Shown piece after piece: positions 21,625-32,833 of a DNA stretch of 64,000 nt. The stretch spans positions 1,210,501 through 1,274,500 of the forward strand of contig NC_030991.1 of assembly GCF_000149955.1 (NCBI RefSeq), read 5' to 3'. How positions within the stretch are numbered: the first letter of the stretch is position 1; every line of letters begins with the position of its first letter. The DNA comes from Fusarium oxysporum f. sp. lycopersici 4287. Lineage: Eukaryota > Ascomycota > Sordariomycetes > Hypocreales > Nectriaceae. A model generated the notes under the pieces. That model was not told the origin of the DNA. It made no database searches and saw only the letters and a list, made by a program, of their open reading frames with translations. The translations under genes were made by a program, and so were the position numbers.

Positions 21625-23484
21625 ACGTAAACCATCAGCGAGTGGATCAAATCAGTGAGCGAATCAAAAATCCCTCACTCTCTTTTTGTTGCACTCATCC
21701 ACATGTATCTCAACTACCAAACATGTCAAAGTCAAATAAAGAGGCAAATATCATTCTTGCTCTTCAGGCTCTCCGAAATGATCCAAATCTGGCTCTCAGT
21801 CGTGCTGCAATTATCTACAAAGTCCCTTATAGTTCGTTGTGGCGCAGGTATCATGGCGTTCCTGCCCGATGCGATATTATTCCCAAGTCACGCAAATTAT
21901 CCGAGCTGGAGGAAAATATCGTGGTCCAGTTCATCCTGGACCTAGATTCGCGTGGGTTTCCCCCGCGACTGTGTATTGTTGAAGAAATGGCTAATCGACT
22001 CCTTGCCGACCGTGACGAGCCACCAGCTGGCAAGTGCTGGGCTTCTAGGTTCGTCAAGCGACACCCGGCGCTCAAAATACGGTTCTTTCGTAGATACGAC
22101 TACCAGAGAGCTAAATGTGAAGATCCGGCCATTATTCGTGGCTGGTTTAGACTTATGGAAAACACAATTACGAAATATGGCATTACCCTTGCCGATATAT
22201 ACAACTTTGATAAGACTGGCTTTATGATGGGTATGATTGCGAGCGGTATGGTTGTTATAGGCACAGAAAGACGCGGAAGACCAAAGCTAGTGCAGCCTGG
22301 GAACCGGGAATGGGTTACAACTATTCAAGCTGTTAATGCCGAAGGCTGGCAGATCCCGCCATTTATCGTGGTTGCAGGCCAGTATCACCTCGCCAACTGG
22401 TATCAAGAAAGTAACCTTCCAGGCGATTAGGCTATTACCACAACCCAAAATGGCTAGATAGATAATAAAACAGGCTTAGAGTGGTTAAAGCACTTTGACG
22501 AGCACACAAAGACGCAATCGAGCGGTCGATATCGGCTTCTAATCCTCGATGGGCATGCAAGCTATCACTCTGCTGACTTCGAGACATATTGCAAGGAAAA
22601 CAACATCATCACGCTCTGTATGCCTGCTCATTCATCACACTTACTTCAGCCCCTTGACGTCAGGTGCTTTGGCCTGCTGAAGAAAGCTTATGGTCGAGAA
22701 ATAGAGCATCTGATCCGCTGCTCTGTAACCTACATTGCCAAGACTGATTTCTTTCCGGCCTTCCATTCCGCAATTCAGTCCTCGATGACGAAAGCTAATA
22801 TTCAAGGAGGTTTTAGAGGGGCTAGGCTTGTTCTGCTGGACCCAGAGAGTGTTATATCAAGACTTGATATGCAGCTACGAACTCTAACACCGGTTGAGGA
22901 GGTGACTAGTCACCCTACAGCTTGGGTTTCAAAGACGCCGAAAACTATGCTTAAGGCTAGATCTCAATCTGAATATCTTGAGAGACGAATCAGAAGATAT
23001 CAGAGTAGCTCTCCAGAATCAATTCTAGGAGCTTTGAAGTCTCTTGCGAAAGGGACAAAAGCAATGATGCACGAGAATGCCCTGTTAAGGGCTGAAGTTC
23101 AGGACCTTCGACAAGCAAACGAGACCCTTAGCAAGCGGCGTAGAGCGAAAAGAACTCGCCTACAGAATAGAGGGAAGATAACTGTAGAGGAAGGAAGGGC
23201 TTTAGTGGATCAGACGGGTGCAGGTGTGAGGGTAGTGGCTGTATCATCGAAAAGTGGTGGTCAAGGGAGGTCGACGCGAACGCAAGGAAAACGCTGTGCA
23301 ACATGCGGCAAGACAGGTCATAACACAAGAACATGTCAGATAATCGTCGCGATGGGTGAGGAAGAGCACAGCGATTAGTTTCGATTGATTCAACGGTCCT
23401 TCGTATTTTTATTGTAGGTTCAGAAAGAAGGGGTAGGATTTTTGATTCGCTCACTGATTTGATCCACTCGCTGATGGTTTACGT
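21625..23484 (+). mobile_element. Complete Fot/pogo element with 49-bp perfect TIRs
   Basis: The ends are ACGTAAACCATCAGCGAGTG (21625 on) and its inverted copy ending at 23484. The inverted repeats 21625-21673 and 23436-23484 are identical over 49 bp. TA lies on both sides (21623-21624 and 23485-23486). The duplicated arm at 17.9 kb carries the same site without the element and with a single TA, which confirms the insertion. Length is 1860 bp, typical for Fot/Pot2-type elements. Confidence 0.95.
21723..23378 (+). pseudogene. Fot/pogo transposase with two in-frame TGG-to-TAG stops
   Basis: Starts MSKSNKEANIILALQALRND. It shows psq-like HTH, CENP-B HTH (SRKLSELEENIVVQFILDLD), DDE catalytic region (YNFDKTGFMMG, with K in place of the E seen in copy 1; LILDGHASYHSADF), KKAYGREIEHLIR, a coiled C-terminal part, and a CCHC zinc knuckle (CATCGKTGHNTRTC) before the stop at 23378. 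Two in-frame TAG codons at 22428 and 22455 fall where copy 1 has Trp. Both are explained by C-to-T in a CpA context on the opposite strand. The rest of the frame is open. The 22 bp of sequence around the stops also shows ACA-to-ATA. Confidence 0.92.
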
Positions 23485-23857
23485 TATATAAGCTGGCTCA
23501 CGAAGCCCTCACTTACAAAACCAGCGTCTTCTGTTCCGAAAGACGCGATGGTCATTGTTGAGGACCTTATCTCGCAACACGAGTTGTTCCGATCTGAACT
23601 GTACGGCAGACAGTGTCGCATAAGGTGAGAGGAGTCATTCTGAAGGTGTAGGCATAGACTTTTGTGATCATGTTACACCCGGCCAAAGCCGATGTCGCGC
23701 CAGTCACCCTAGGCTGTTTTATCAATCGACAGATCATACTAGATGCGTCTGATGCCGGTCCTCACTCCAAACTTCAACTAACCATATATCCAGCCTTCTG
23801 GCGCGTCATGTTTTTCAGCAAGCTGGCGCAGGTGATGTTAAGAACGCGGCAACAATC

Positions 23858-24494
23858 ACGGCTATAGCAAACATGTCCCAAGTCCCAACGATCAGCCCCG
23901 AATGCATCCAGTCAGGAATGGATCCAATTACTGCCCATAATTATGTTTTTTACATCCTTTTACACCTTTTATGCCCTTCTAATCACTTACGAGTATGTCA
24001 TCTCAAACTAGCAAGTATCGACGCCTCCATTGCACGAGCTAAGTATGGGAAAGACTCAAGTGTAGGACCAGACAGAACCAGATCCTGATGCAAGGAGATT
24101 CCCTGAGCGACCCGCCAGCAAGGAGCATGAACCCCGAAATTAGCGACTTGCAGCGACTGGACTTAATAGCTCCGCCGCGGATGTACAAGTAAGTAACATC
24201 AGAGATGGAAATCGAGGGCCCAGGAGAACATTCGGCCTGGCCCAACGGGCTCGTTAATTGGTAAGCCATTTAAATCAACAGACAGTTTCATTCTTTAATT
24301 GACTAGTCTTATTATATAGCGCTATATGCTTAGAAACTATGGCGGATAGTGATACCGTCCGTCGGTTACCCTGTGGGCATACATTCCATTCAGGTTGCAT
24401 TATTCCCTGGTACTTGGGACAACATTATACCTGTCCCTTGTGCGTATCCCACTTCATACCATCGGAGCATGCATCCATCAGAACAAACAGATGA
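23858..24494 (+). pseudogene. RING-H2 protein, start codon lost and exon 1 frameshifted
   Basis: Inverted paralogue of the gene at 16880-17516. The position of its ATG is ACG here (23858-23860). Small deletions shift the frame within the first exon, for example TCGGAGGAATGG has become TCAGGAATGG. The RING exon near 24322-24494 is still open and complete: (C)AICLETM..LPCGHTFHSGCIIPWY..HYTCPLC, ending at TGA. The acceptor base after TATATAG is C instead of T, which would still give Cys with the TG of the previous exon. The gene is probably dead because its start and membrane exon are lost. Confidence 0.8.
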
Positions 24495-24858
24495 AAAGCA
24501 TACGGCGTGGTGGTTCACTAACACCGAGTAATCATGACCTTACAAACTGTCACTTGCGCTGCTAGCACAAGCTTTCGTGGCTCAACTTGAATTCAGCTAG
24601 CAGAGTTTGTATCATATGGTCGAATTCATATGGCTACAATTTTAACTTCGTGGCTAGTCATCAATCATATAATAGCTTACGTGTTCATTTAATCATGCAC
24701 AGCTCTGCGGAACATATTGGTGAGTCCCGTGGTTCCTGTTATCTGTTTAAGCTAATAATAAAAGTGGCAAGTTAACTCGAATTCCTATCTCGTGTTGACT
24801 TATGGATGCTGAGCCGGCTCACCTCTGCTGATTTTTATTCCCGAATATACTACCGACC

Positions 24859-25977
24859 ATGCCTGTTATTGCAATCCCAGAGGAACAATGGGCGCAAGTA
24901 CTCGAAAAGCCCGGCGGCCGTATGTTTCTCCTTTTCTGTCTCAAACTTGGTACACTAGATATTGATATCAGTTAACAGTGGTTGTTCATAAGAAGGTTCC
25001 CGTGCATATGCAAGGCCCTGATGAGGTCTTGGTTAATGTGAAGTATTCCGGTGTCTGTCATACCGATTTACACGCTGTAATGGGCGATTGGCCTCTGAAG
25101 AGAAAGATGCCTCTAGTTGGTGGTCACGAAGGCGCTGGTGTTGTCGTCGCCAAGGGTGAGCTTGTCACGAACATAGATATTGGGGACCACGTTGGGATCA
25201 AGTGGTTAAATGGCTCTTGTTTAAATTGCACTTTTTGCTTGCAAGGCGATGAGCAGCTCTGTCCTCAGGCTCTCTCCGGCTATACCGTCGACGGCACTTT
25301 CCAGCAATATGCTGTTGCCAAGGCGGCACATATCACCCGCATTCCTAGCGAGTGTAGCTTGGAAGACGTTTGCCCCGATCCTTTGTGCTGGACTCACCGT
25401 CTACAAGGGGCTTAAAGAATCCGGTGTTCGTCCAGGGCAATACGTCGCTATAGTTGGTGCAGGTGGTGGCCTCGGATGCTTCGCTCTACAGTACGCTAAG
25501 GCCATGGGTGTCCATAGCATTGCAATCGACGCAGGGAACGATAAATCCAAGGTTTGCAAAGATCTGGGCGCCGCAGCGTTCATCGACTTCCAAGAGTCCT
25601 CAGATATTGCCGCTGATGTTAGGGCCGCAGTCCCCGACGGGTTCGGGCCCCACGCTGTTCTCGTGCTCGCAACCCACGAGGCGCCATTCCAGCAGGCATA
25701 CAACTATGTTCGATCACACGGCAGTGTTATTTGTATTGGTATGCCGGGCTATGCATATCTCAAAGCACCAATCTTCGCCACTGTCGTTCGCATGGTCAAC
25801 ATCAAAGGCAGTTATGTGGGGAACCGTCAGGACGCAGCCGAGGCTATTGAATTCTTCCGACTTGGCCTGATTAAGGCGCCACACAAGCTTATTGGTTTAA
25901 GTCATCTACAGGATGTCTATGATATGATGCTTAAGGATGAGATTGTGGGTCGGTATGTCGTTGATACAAGCAAGTGA
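24859..25977 (+). pseudogene. Zinc alcohol dehydrogenase, Adh1 type, with one single-base frameshift
   Basis: The family oxidises ethanol or reduces acetaldehyde with NAD(H) in the cytosol. Exon 1 is 24859-24919; a 59-bp intron (24920-24978) follows, then exon 2 to 25977 ending YVVDTSK as in yeast Adh1. Catalytic zinc ligands are present ([18 protein letters not shown]), as are the four structural-zinc cysteines ([15 protein letters not shown]) and the NAD site ([18 protein letters not shown], then IDAG). One extra T in the run at 25369-25371 (GACGTTTGCC where GACGTTGCC is expected) breaks the frame after LEDV. Everything on both sides is otherwise intact, so it is either a very young pseudogene or a base-call error. 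Confidence 0.9.
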
Positions 25978-26690
25978 TATCGGTTTCAAAGTTTTACCAT
26001 GATAGTATAACTGGTCAAGTTGAGTGAGATGGCATTGAATCACCATGTTGGCTGGCTACATTTTTTGCTGGAAAATCATTTTACTTTATATAGTACTGGT
26101 ATGAATGTTACTGATTCTCATCCCTGCTGGAACCTGGCTGCCTTTAAGCCGTGGGCTGTAGTATTTAGTAATGTTGTTGCATTCTGCGCGATTGGAGACA
26201 CCTGGTCCGAATTAAATTATAAGTGGTTGGCTGAATTCATCCTTCGATTATCTTCTGGATCGGGATCTCCGCTAGCCTGAGACCTAAGCTAAGCAGCCGC
26301 CTTTTACGGTTTCTGTCTTCTTTGCTTTTCCATTTTTCTTTACTTTAAGATGCTCCGATGAGTCGTTCAGTCAGGGTGTTAGTATGGTCGTTGCGATTGT
26401 TAAGGTAGCCCTCTAAAGCTGATCTCGGCATGTTTCTCTACGCCTGCCACTCCCTAGGGCTAATCTTCCCAGCACTAGTTTCGAGTAGAGGAAGCTCGTG
26501 AGTAGCGTCGGGTAATAGGGACTCCGTAACTCGAAGGAGAAATATTGGTAGCGATTTGCACAGAGAATGGCCTCAGCAGAGAAGAAATATCACCTATTCT
26601 CTAGAGTTTTAGGCAAAGTCTAGACTCGTAGGTCAATGTGAGGACTCCGATCTTTCGACATACAGCCGAGCTAAAAGTATATAGTTTATA
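25978..26690. other. Intergenic, nothing recognised
   Basis: One ORF of 86 codons at 26020-26280 has no known motif. Nothing else was seen. Confidence 0.5.
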
Positions 26691-27066
26691 ATGGATTTTA
26701 AGCTGAAGATTAAGCGGCCCGGCTGGTCTCGACCATCGATGTCAGATTTACAATGGGATTAGCATACTTCGTAGGTTAGTATATTAAGTTGCTGGTTCTA
26801 GTTGATATTAATGAAATAATAAAAGGCGGGCTGATTGTTATGCTACCCTACTTCGTGGTCCAGCATATTGATACTGCACTAATTTTCTCAATTGCAATTA
26901 CAGCTGTTATGCTGTCTATATTCAGATATACTTAATCTGCGGTTACTCGATTCGGCTATTATTCTGCCCTCTATGGATCTTTAGAGGCTTGTTTGTTGGA
27001 GGCGTTGCCGCCTGGGTTAGTTATGGTACTGTACGAGCTGTAAATAAAGGTTTGAAAATAACGTGA
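26691..27066 (+). pseudogene. Vacuolar iron/manganese transporter (CCC1/VIT1-like) relic, C-terminal part
   Basis: Three segments in different frames together match the C-terminal half of the VIT1/CCC1 family. 26691 on gives an FKLKIKRPGWSRPSMSDL segment. Then MGLAYFVGG joins across a likely small intron (GTTAGT..AAAAG) to GLIVMLPYFVVQHIDTALIF, followed by SIAITAVMLSIF. After a stop and frame change comes the signature FVGGVAAWVSYGTVRAVN before TGA at 27064-27066. The family moves Fe2+/Mn2+ into the vacuole. The 5' half is missing and at least two frame breaks are visible, so it is not functional. Confidence 0.7.
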
Positions 27067-27730
27067 ATAAGGGGGACAGGCTATGAATGGGCTTGAGAAT
27101 GTTATTGAGTTACGCGTTACTTTAAGGATCTGATTCAATCCCTATCGTTCACGGCTAGCACGCTACAAGTGACGTACCAGGAAGTGAAGATGGTAATTCT
27201 TCCACCTATCCCATCTATGATTGGCACCACAAAGTTCGCCGGGCCCAAACTCTCCCCTCCTCGGTCCCCTAAAGTCGATATCGACAGTTCACACTCTTCA
27301 TTGCTATCCCTTCGACCGTGCGAAGGCTCCCTAATTTAACTTACTCTATTGTTAACACTATCAGAAGCTTATTCTGCAGGCTGAGATAGTGACCAGTGCA
27401 GATCCAGACTGATACAAATATAGCCTCAAGACCAGCGCTTATTGGGTTATATCTCTACGAGTGACCGCTAGGGGGTCCTAGCAAAGCGAAAAGGATGAAT
27501 CACCATGTAGTATCGGCTGTCAGAATGCTTACTCCTAGTTGTTATTGCATTGACGAGATAGATGTGAATGCATCATCTGGTTATCTATCTGAGGGGCTTT
27601 CCATTCCCACTAAATCTGACGTGTGTAGTGGTGCCGATATAGAATTCCATGGCCAGCAACAGCGGCCTTGGACCATTCAAGTTCTGCGGTAGTGTTGACG
27701 TCAATCTGGTCTTCTCTATTGATTGAAATT
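27067..27730. other. Intergenic, nothing recognised
   Basis: No supported feature between the iron transporter relic and the CAP20-like gene. Confidence 0.5.
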
Positions 27731-28335
27731 TTAGTTGACGGTATTGGTTACCTCAGCCTTCTTCGGGTGCGAAATGCATCTGAGCCAAGAGAGGGCCTCA
27801 TTGCTGACGCCGAGAACGGTGGTAACAGCAGCATTTCCGTGGGCGACAAGGCCTACTTGCTTTTTCTTCTTATACTCGGAGTCATAAACCTTAAGAACGT
27901 GGTCTCTACCCTCCAGGCCTTTGTGGTATGATAGGGAGATAAGGTCCTTAGTGTCGTTGTACAGCTCCTGGGTGGGCTTTTTAATAATGGGGAATCGCTT
28001 GTCGACGTAGTGGAGGATATTATCGCCTAAGGAATCGACCTTCTGGATATAAGGTAGAAGGTGTTGGTAGGGCTTCTGAAACCAAGTCGTGGCGGTAGCG
28101 GCGAAAGTCTGGTAAGCGGCGTCGCCGAACTGGATGGACCTCTGGCCATATTTGCCAGACTTGAAAGTATGAACGCCGTCGCTGATGACCGGGTAGCTGA
28201 GCAGATGCTATCATGAGGTTAGCATCCGAATAGGGCAATGCATAACAGTGTAAGTGTAGTAGGAGATGTATATTATACCTGGAAGAAAACCGAGTGGTGA
28301 GCAGGTCCCGCGTTATCGTTGAGCTGAGAAGACAT
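27731..28335 (-). CDS. CAP20/perilipin-like lipid-droplet protein
   Basis: Two exons: 28335-28279 and 28207-27731, with a 71-bp intron (GTATAA..GCTAAC..ATAG). The frame is open, giving 177 aa, close to the family's usual length. It begins MSSQLNDNAGPAHHSVFFQ, then HLLSYPVISDGVHTFKSGKY, GDAAYQTFAA, KPYQHLLPYIQKVDSLGD, KRFPIIKKPTQELY, and GLEGRDHVLKVYDSEYKKK followed by GNAAVTTVLGVSNEALSWL. These blocks match the CAP20 family, known from appressoria of Colletotrichum and as the lipid-droplet perilipin MPL1 of Metarhizium. No damage is visible, which is unusual for this neighbourhood. Confidence 0.85.
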
Positions 28336-29510
28336 TGTGCCGGATGGGTACCAACAAAAAATCGGTGCAAGCGAGAATGGTATATAAAGCAATAACAAGC
28401 TGGGCAAGTCGCCGTAGCTGCCGGATTAATATGATGGCAGCATGACAAGTAGAGAAGATGGCAGGTAGATACAGTGGCACTAAATAACAGGTACCATTAG
28501 ATCGCGAAGGGACCCTGAAGTAGGAGAGGCAGCGCGATGGGGGGAAAGTTTGTAAATCATAGGAGGCACAAGACACGAGAGTGGGGCATGTGGGGGATGC
28601 ACAAACCGTTGGTTTCTGCGGATGAATCTAGCGGGTGCTGCGAACTTGGAGCTTCTCATTGGTTCGGTAGCTTGATCGAATGAGCTTACAAAGACTGGGG
28701 TTGCATTAAGCTTCCACCAGAGAAACAGCCTTCATGCAATCTTAACTCAGAATATCATCAGTATTGAGTCAGAGTAATTGGGAAGATCTAGGTTTGTCAA
28801 AGATTAAGCCATAGGGGCGCCTACCTAGCGAACAACAAATTATGAAAGAGTAGAAGCCACTGAAAAATCAGTATTTGCGAATTTCCGGTAAGTTGCGTTG
28901 TTGTGGCTCGTGTCTTGCGGACCTGAGTCTGAATATGCCAACCTTCGACGCTACAGGAGGACCTGTCGCGTCCAGGTCCACATTAGAGTGGAGATTGGTT
29001 ATCAGATTACGGGCTCATCGATTCGTGAATCCACATAATTGTGTTGATGTCTTGGAGATTTTGGTGGGCTTTGAGACATAAATGCCCCACGATGCATGCG
29101 ATACATAGCCTAACCATTAGGGATCTACATGGAGGGCTTCAGCGAAGTTGTTTCCCGCTAAGCCCCGTGCGTGTCTGGATGTCTGATTATCTGAGCATGT
29201 TGACCTAAGCGGGGCTCCGGACCCCACCATCACCCTAGCTCATCATGGACCCGCTGGGCTTTATTATTCTGCCTTCTACTCATGCCTTCTCCTCTCGTTA
29301 CGCGTTTTTAAAGCTCACTGGCATATGGAATTGCTACCGTTTGTCGTAGGACCCTTCGCTTCACTCACAACCCTCTCAGATTGCTACATGATCGTCCCAA
29401 CGACGTGGCCAAACTTGAACTACCCAGGTCGACCAGCTCGATGCGGAGCGCTCATAGGGATCTATACAGTCTGAGTTTTCGATCGAAGCACTGGAGCGGA
29501 CGTTTCCGGT
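28336..29510. other. Intergenic, nothing recognised
   Basis: Upstream region of the CAP20-like gene (minus) and of the dead MFS gene (plus). No motif-bearing ORF was seen. Confidence 0.5.
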
Positions 29511-31416
29511 ATGGTACGAGCGAAAGCAATGGACCACGGCGCAATGGAAAGCCAAAGAGTTCACCAACTCGAGGTTTCTCATGTATCAGATACGACTCGG
29601 TTGCTAAGCACCAATGCACTTGATACACATGACAAGTATAGCGAAGCCATGAATGACGGCCGCTGGGGGAGATATGAACATTCGAAAGTGTTGTCGTGGT
29701 GGCAGAGGCCCTCAGTATGCTCCAACTTATCGGACGTCCATTGCAACCAAGAGCTGACAGCATATCTAGCTCTACTGGCTGCTCTTCCCTTTCACTGTTT
29801 TCACCCTGGCTTTCGGAGGTGTCATTTTGTCTAAATTAAATCTGTAAGCGCTTTCATTGTATATTAAACTCGGACCATTGACTTTGATGCGCAAAATACC
29901 CTCGACCTCGTTTGCAAGCAACACTTGGCGGATCAGAAGCTCCTTAACCTGGAGATCACCTTCAATGCTATCCTTCTCGGCAGCGACAACCCACAATGCA
30001 AGATACCCGAGGTCCGGAAGAATGCTACAACTTTCATGCTGGTCATGAGTCTCATCACGGGCTTACTGAGTGCCAATGTGACTCCAAAGTTGGGGCATCT
30101 ATCAGACCGATATGGTAGGACGCGATTGATGGCCCTGGCTTCCTGTGGTGGTTTAGTTGCCGAATTCATAACCATCTTGGTGGCCAGATTTCACCAAGTG
30201 ATTGACTACCGGTGGTTATTACTAGGAAGCGTGTTTGATCGATTGACCCGGCTCTTTCACAGCTGAAAGCACCCTCCACCAGTCATATATTAGCGATTGC
30301 ACGCCGCCCTCAAAACGTGCAGCGTCCATAGGCTACGTGTATGCATGTCTGTTCACTGGCCTGGCATTCGGCCCTCTTTTGGCCGGATACTTTGTCAAGT
30401 AGACTGGCAGCCTATTGTCCATCTTCTATGTGGTTTTGGGCTGCCACAATATGTTTGCGATCGTAATTGGGTTCATCGTTCCGGAATCTCTATCCAAGAA
30501 AAAGCGGCTGCTTACTCGGGAGAAGTGGGAAAAGGAGCAAAGGTTGAGGGCCCAGACCAGGAGGTCTCTGTTATCCACTATCTAGACGGCTAACCCATTC
30601 GAGCCTCTCAAGATCCTCAGCCCCATAGGCCCTGGAACTTCGCAGGCCCTCCGCCGGAACCTGGCTGCTCTGGCTCTTGATGATTTCATCATTTTTGGAA
30701 TCTCTCAAGCTGCTGGTGCGGTTATTATTTTGTACAGCGAGTACATGTATGGCCGGGGCACCTTTAAGCGCTTTCGATTCGTGTCCATTTTGTCGCTAGT
30801 TTGGGTAATGGCTCTGATGGGCGTCTTCCCAATCATCAACTATTTTGGACGTGTTCGTCCAGTTGCTCGGAGACGACGAGACTGTCTCATCGTGCCAGCA
30901 GGGAAGCATTATAGAGCAGACAACCTCGACATATGGGTCCTTAGGGCTGCCCGGACGTCAGATATCCTAGGTAGCTTTTCGTACAGTCCGGCACACTCTG
31001 AAGAGGTTTTTTCCCTTAGCGGCATGGTCACAGCAATGGGAGGACTTGGAAGTGCCACTATCCAAGCTATTGTAATTCAGCACGTTCCCTCGAATCGTGG
31101 AGGGCGGCTCTTGGGTGCAGTTGGCATGCAGCTTGCCCTTTCCAGGATTCTTGGCCCGCTCTTGTTCAACGGCATCTACGCCGCTAGTGTGAGAACGTTT
31201 CCACAGGCCATCTTTGTCCTACTGGCAAGCTTGTATGGCATCAGCTTCCTGGCGAGTTTCGCAATCCGGCCACACGGTGAGTTGCTCATGTTGTCCCGAG
31301 GCTTCGTATATGCTAACGAGATGTGTAAGTTCATTGGGAGGATGAACAAGAGGAGACAAGGCCACTTAACCCTGGACAACAGGCATACAACACCAGCACG
31401 AACACGATGCCTATAG
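29511..31416 (+). pseudogene. MFS transporter, multiply disabled
   Basis: The N-terminal leader from ATG 29511 reaches WWQRPS. A clean 55-bp intron (29715-29769) leads into LYWLLFPFTVFTLAFGG (TM1). Further on are the MFS signature GHLSDRYGRTRLM (the TM2-3 loop), TPPSKRAASIGYVYACLFTG, PESLSKKKRLL, NPFEPLKIL, VFPIINYFGRVRPVARRRR, GGLGSATIQA and GIYAASVRTFPQAIFVLLASL. Reading frame changes near 29860, 30240 and 30400 and an in-frame TAG in GYFVK-stop-TGSLLS, where Trp is usual, disable it. It belongs to a widespread fungal 12-TM MFS group of unknown substrate. Confidence 0.85.
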
Positions 31417-31902
31417 CTGAGGACAGAGTCCGTGTCCAATAGGCCTATGATAGGACTTTCGGTCCATAATCAAAACCAACAATTCAGGAAACGCTCATGT
31501 GCAATGGGCGTGATTGCGTACCCAGCTCAATAACTGCGCCACGATTGACCATGTCGATGAGGCTTTTAAATGCTTGTTATGAAGCCGTCAGCGATACTTC
31601 TTTTGGTTCTTATTGTCAGACACTACGTGTATTCGGTCCATTGATCCAGATTGGCATATTCATCTTTTTTTGTCGAATTCAGGTATCCCTGCTTGCACGT
31701 GACAGCCAGTGCCTGCTCAACAGCAACGCTGAATTCGTAAAGACCGTAATGATTAAGAAAGCTCGTGAGGCGATGTAGAGAGTATTATAACCTCCCAAGT
31801 CTTCTGAAAAGGTCCGGAGATCAACAAAACTTGAGGATTTGCGTAATGAATTCCATCTGAATATTTATTTAGACGAGTTCCTTAATAAACTACTTATAGG
31901 TT
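31417..31902. other. Intergenic, nothing recognised
   Basis: One ORF of 93 codons (31497-31778) without motif. Nothing else. Confidence 0.5.
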
Positions 31903-32220
31903 AGGGATAGGCACTTTAACCTATTAAGTAACTCTTTCACTTAATAGGGCACAATAATGCCGGACAGCCACAAAAAGCCGGGATAGATATTTCCTACTAA
32001 CTTTACTAGAATTTACTAAATAACTTCAGAACTAAAAGAGCTATTTTAAAAAAGAAAATAGGTTTGAAGTATTTGTATTTTTCTCCATTTAATAACTTTT
32101 AATAAAATAGCATTTTTTTCTTAATAGTATCTTTAATTCCCCTTAGTAATTGCAGCTGTACGGCATTATTGTGCCCTATTAAGTGAAAGAGTCACTTAGG
32201 AGGTCAAAGTGTTTACCCCT
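31903..32220. mobile_element. MITE with about 63-bp imperfect TIRs
   Basis: 31903-31968 and 32155-32220 are inverted repeats. The core CTCTTTCACTTAATAGGGCA (31932 on) and the following bases to ATAATGCCG are identical in both arms. The outer ends are AGGG(A/G)TA..CACTTT(A/G)ACC. The interior is very AT-rich and non-coding. I could not define a target-site duplication. Confidence 0.8.
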
Positions 32221-32791
32221 GACTTACGAGTACCCATAGTAGTGTCCAGCGTCCGATATCAAGATTATTGGGGGGGCAACCAGCCACAACCTCTTGTTTA
32301 CGCCATCGAGGAAAGGGTGTCCGGGGCAATTGGGACTCACCATTTTGGGTTTGGGTTTGGGTTTGTGCGGCTGATGGGCTGGTGACACAGAGCAGTGGCG
32401 AACGGGTAGATTGCACGAGAAAGATGCTTGGTGATGTTTTTTTTTTTTTTTTTTGAGAGGTAGAGTGGTGTTGAAAAGATTAAGAAGGAAGAAAAGAGTA
32501 CCAGGCTTGCATTCGCTGTGCATTTTAATCTAGGACTTGGCCTCCCTCCTGTCCTTTTGTCTGAGACCAACAGGGCAACCGTGGCAGCCACAAGGCCTAG
32601 GCTGGTCGCCCAACCGAAGCCAGCCTGGGTGACAAAATGAATGAAGACGTTGATCGCCCTTTTAGGCCCAGTCATCATGCATGATGTCAGTATTATATTG
32701 TCAACCATCTGCTAGCCGATCGAGAAGGTAAAACTATTGTAACTTGGGCAAATATGCAACGCTATCATCAAAAGAATTGATCTCTATGTGT

Positions 32792-32833
<42 letters not shown>

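Larger units (their letters stand above)
21495..24505 (+). repeat. Inverted segmental duplication, right arm (broken RING-H2 copy plus transposon)
   Basis: Inverted partner of 16855-18045. The match starts near the GAAACGGCGCCACAGTGCG stretch, passes through GGAATCTTGCAGTATAATC and CCGCCCCGGAGATCAC, is interrupted by the Fot element at 21625-23484, resumes with TATATAAGCTGGCTCACGAAG, and continues through the RING pseudogene to about 24505. Confidence 0.8.
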
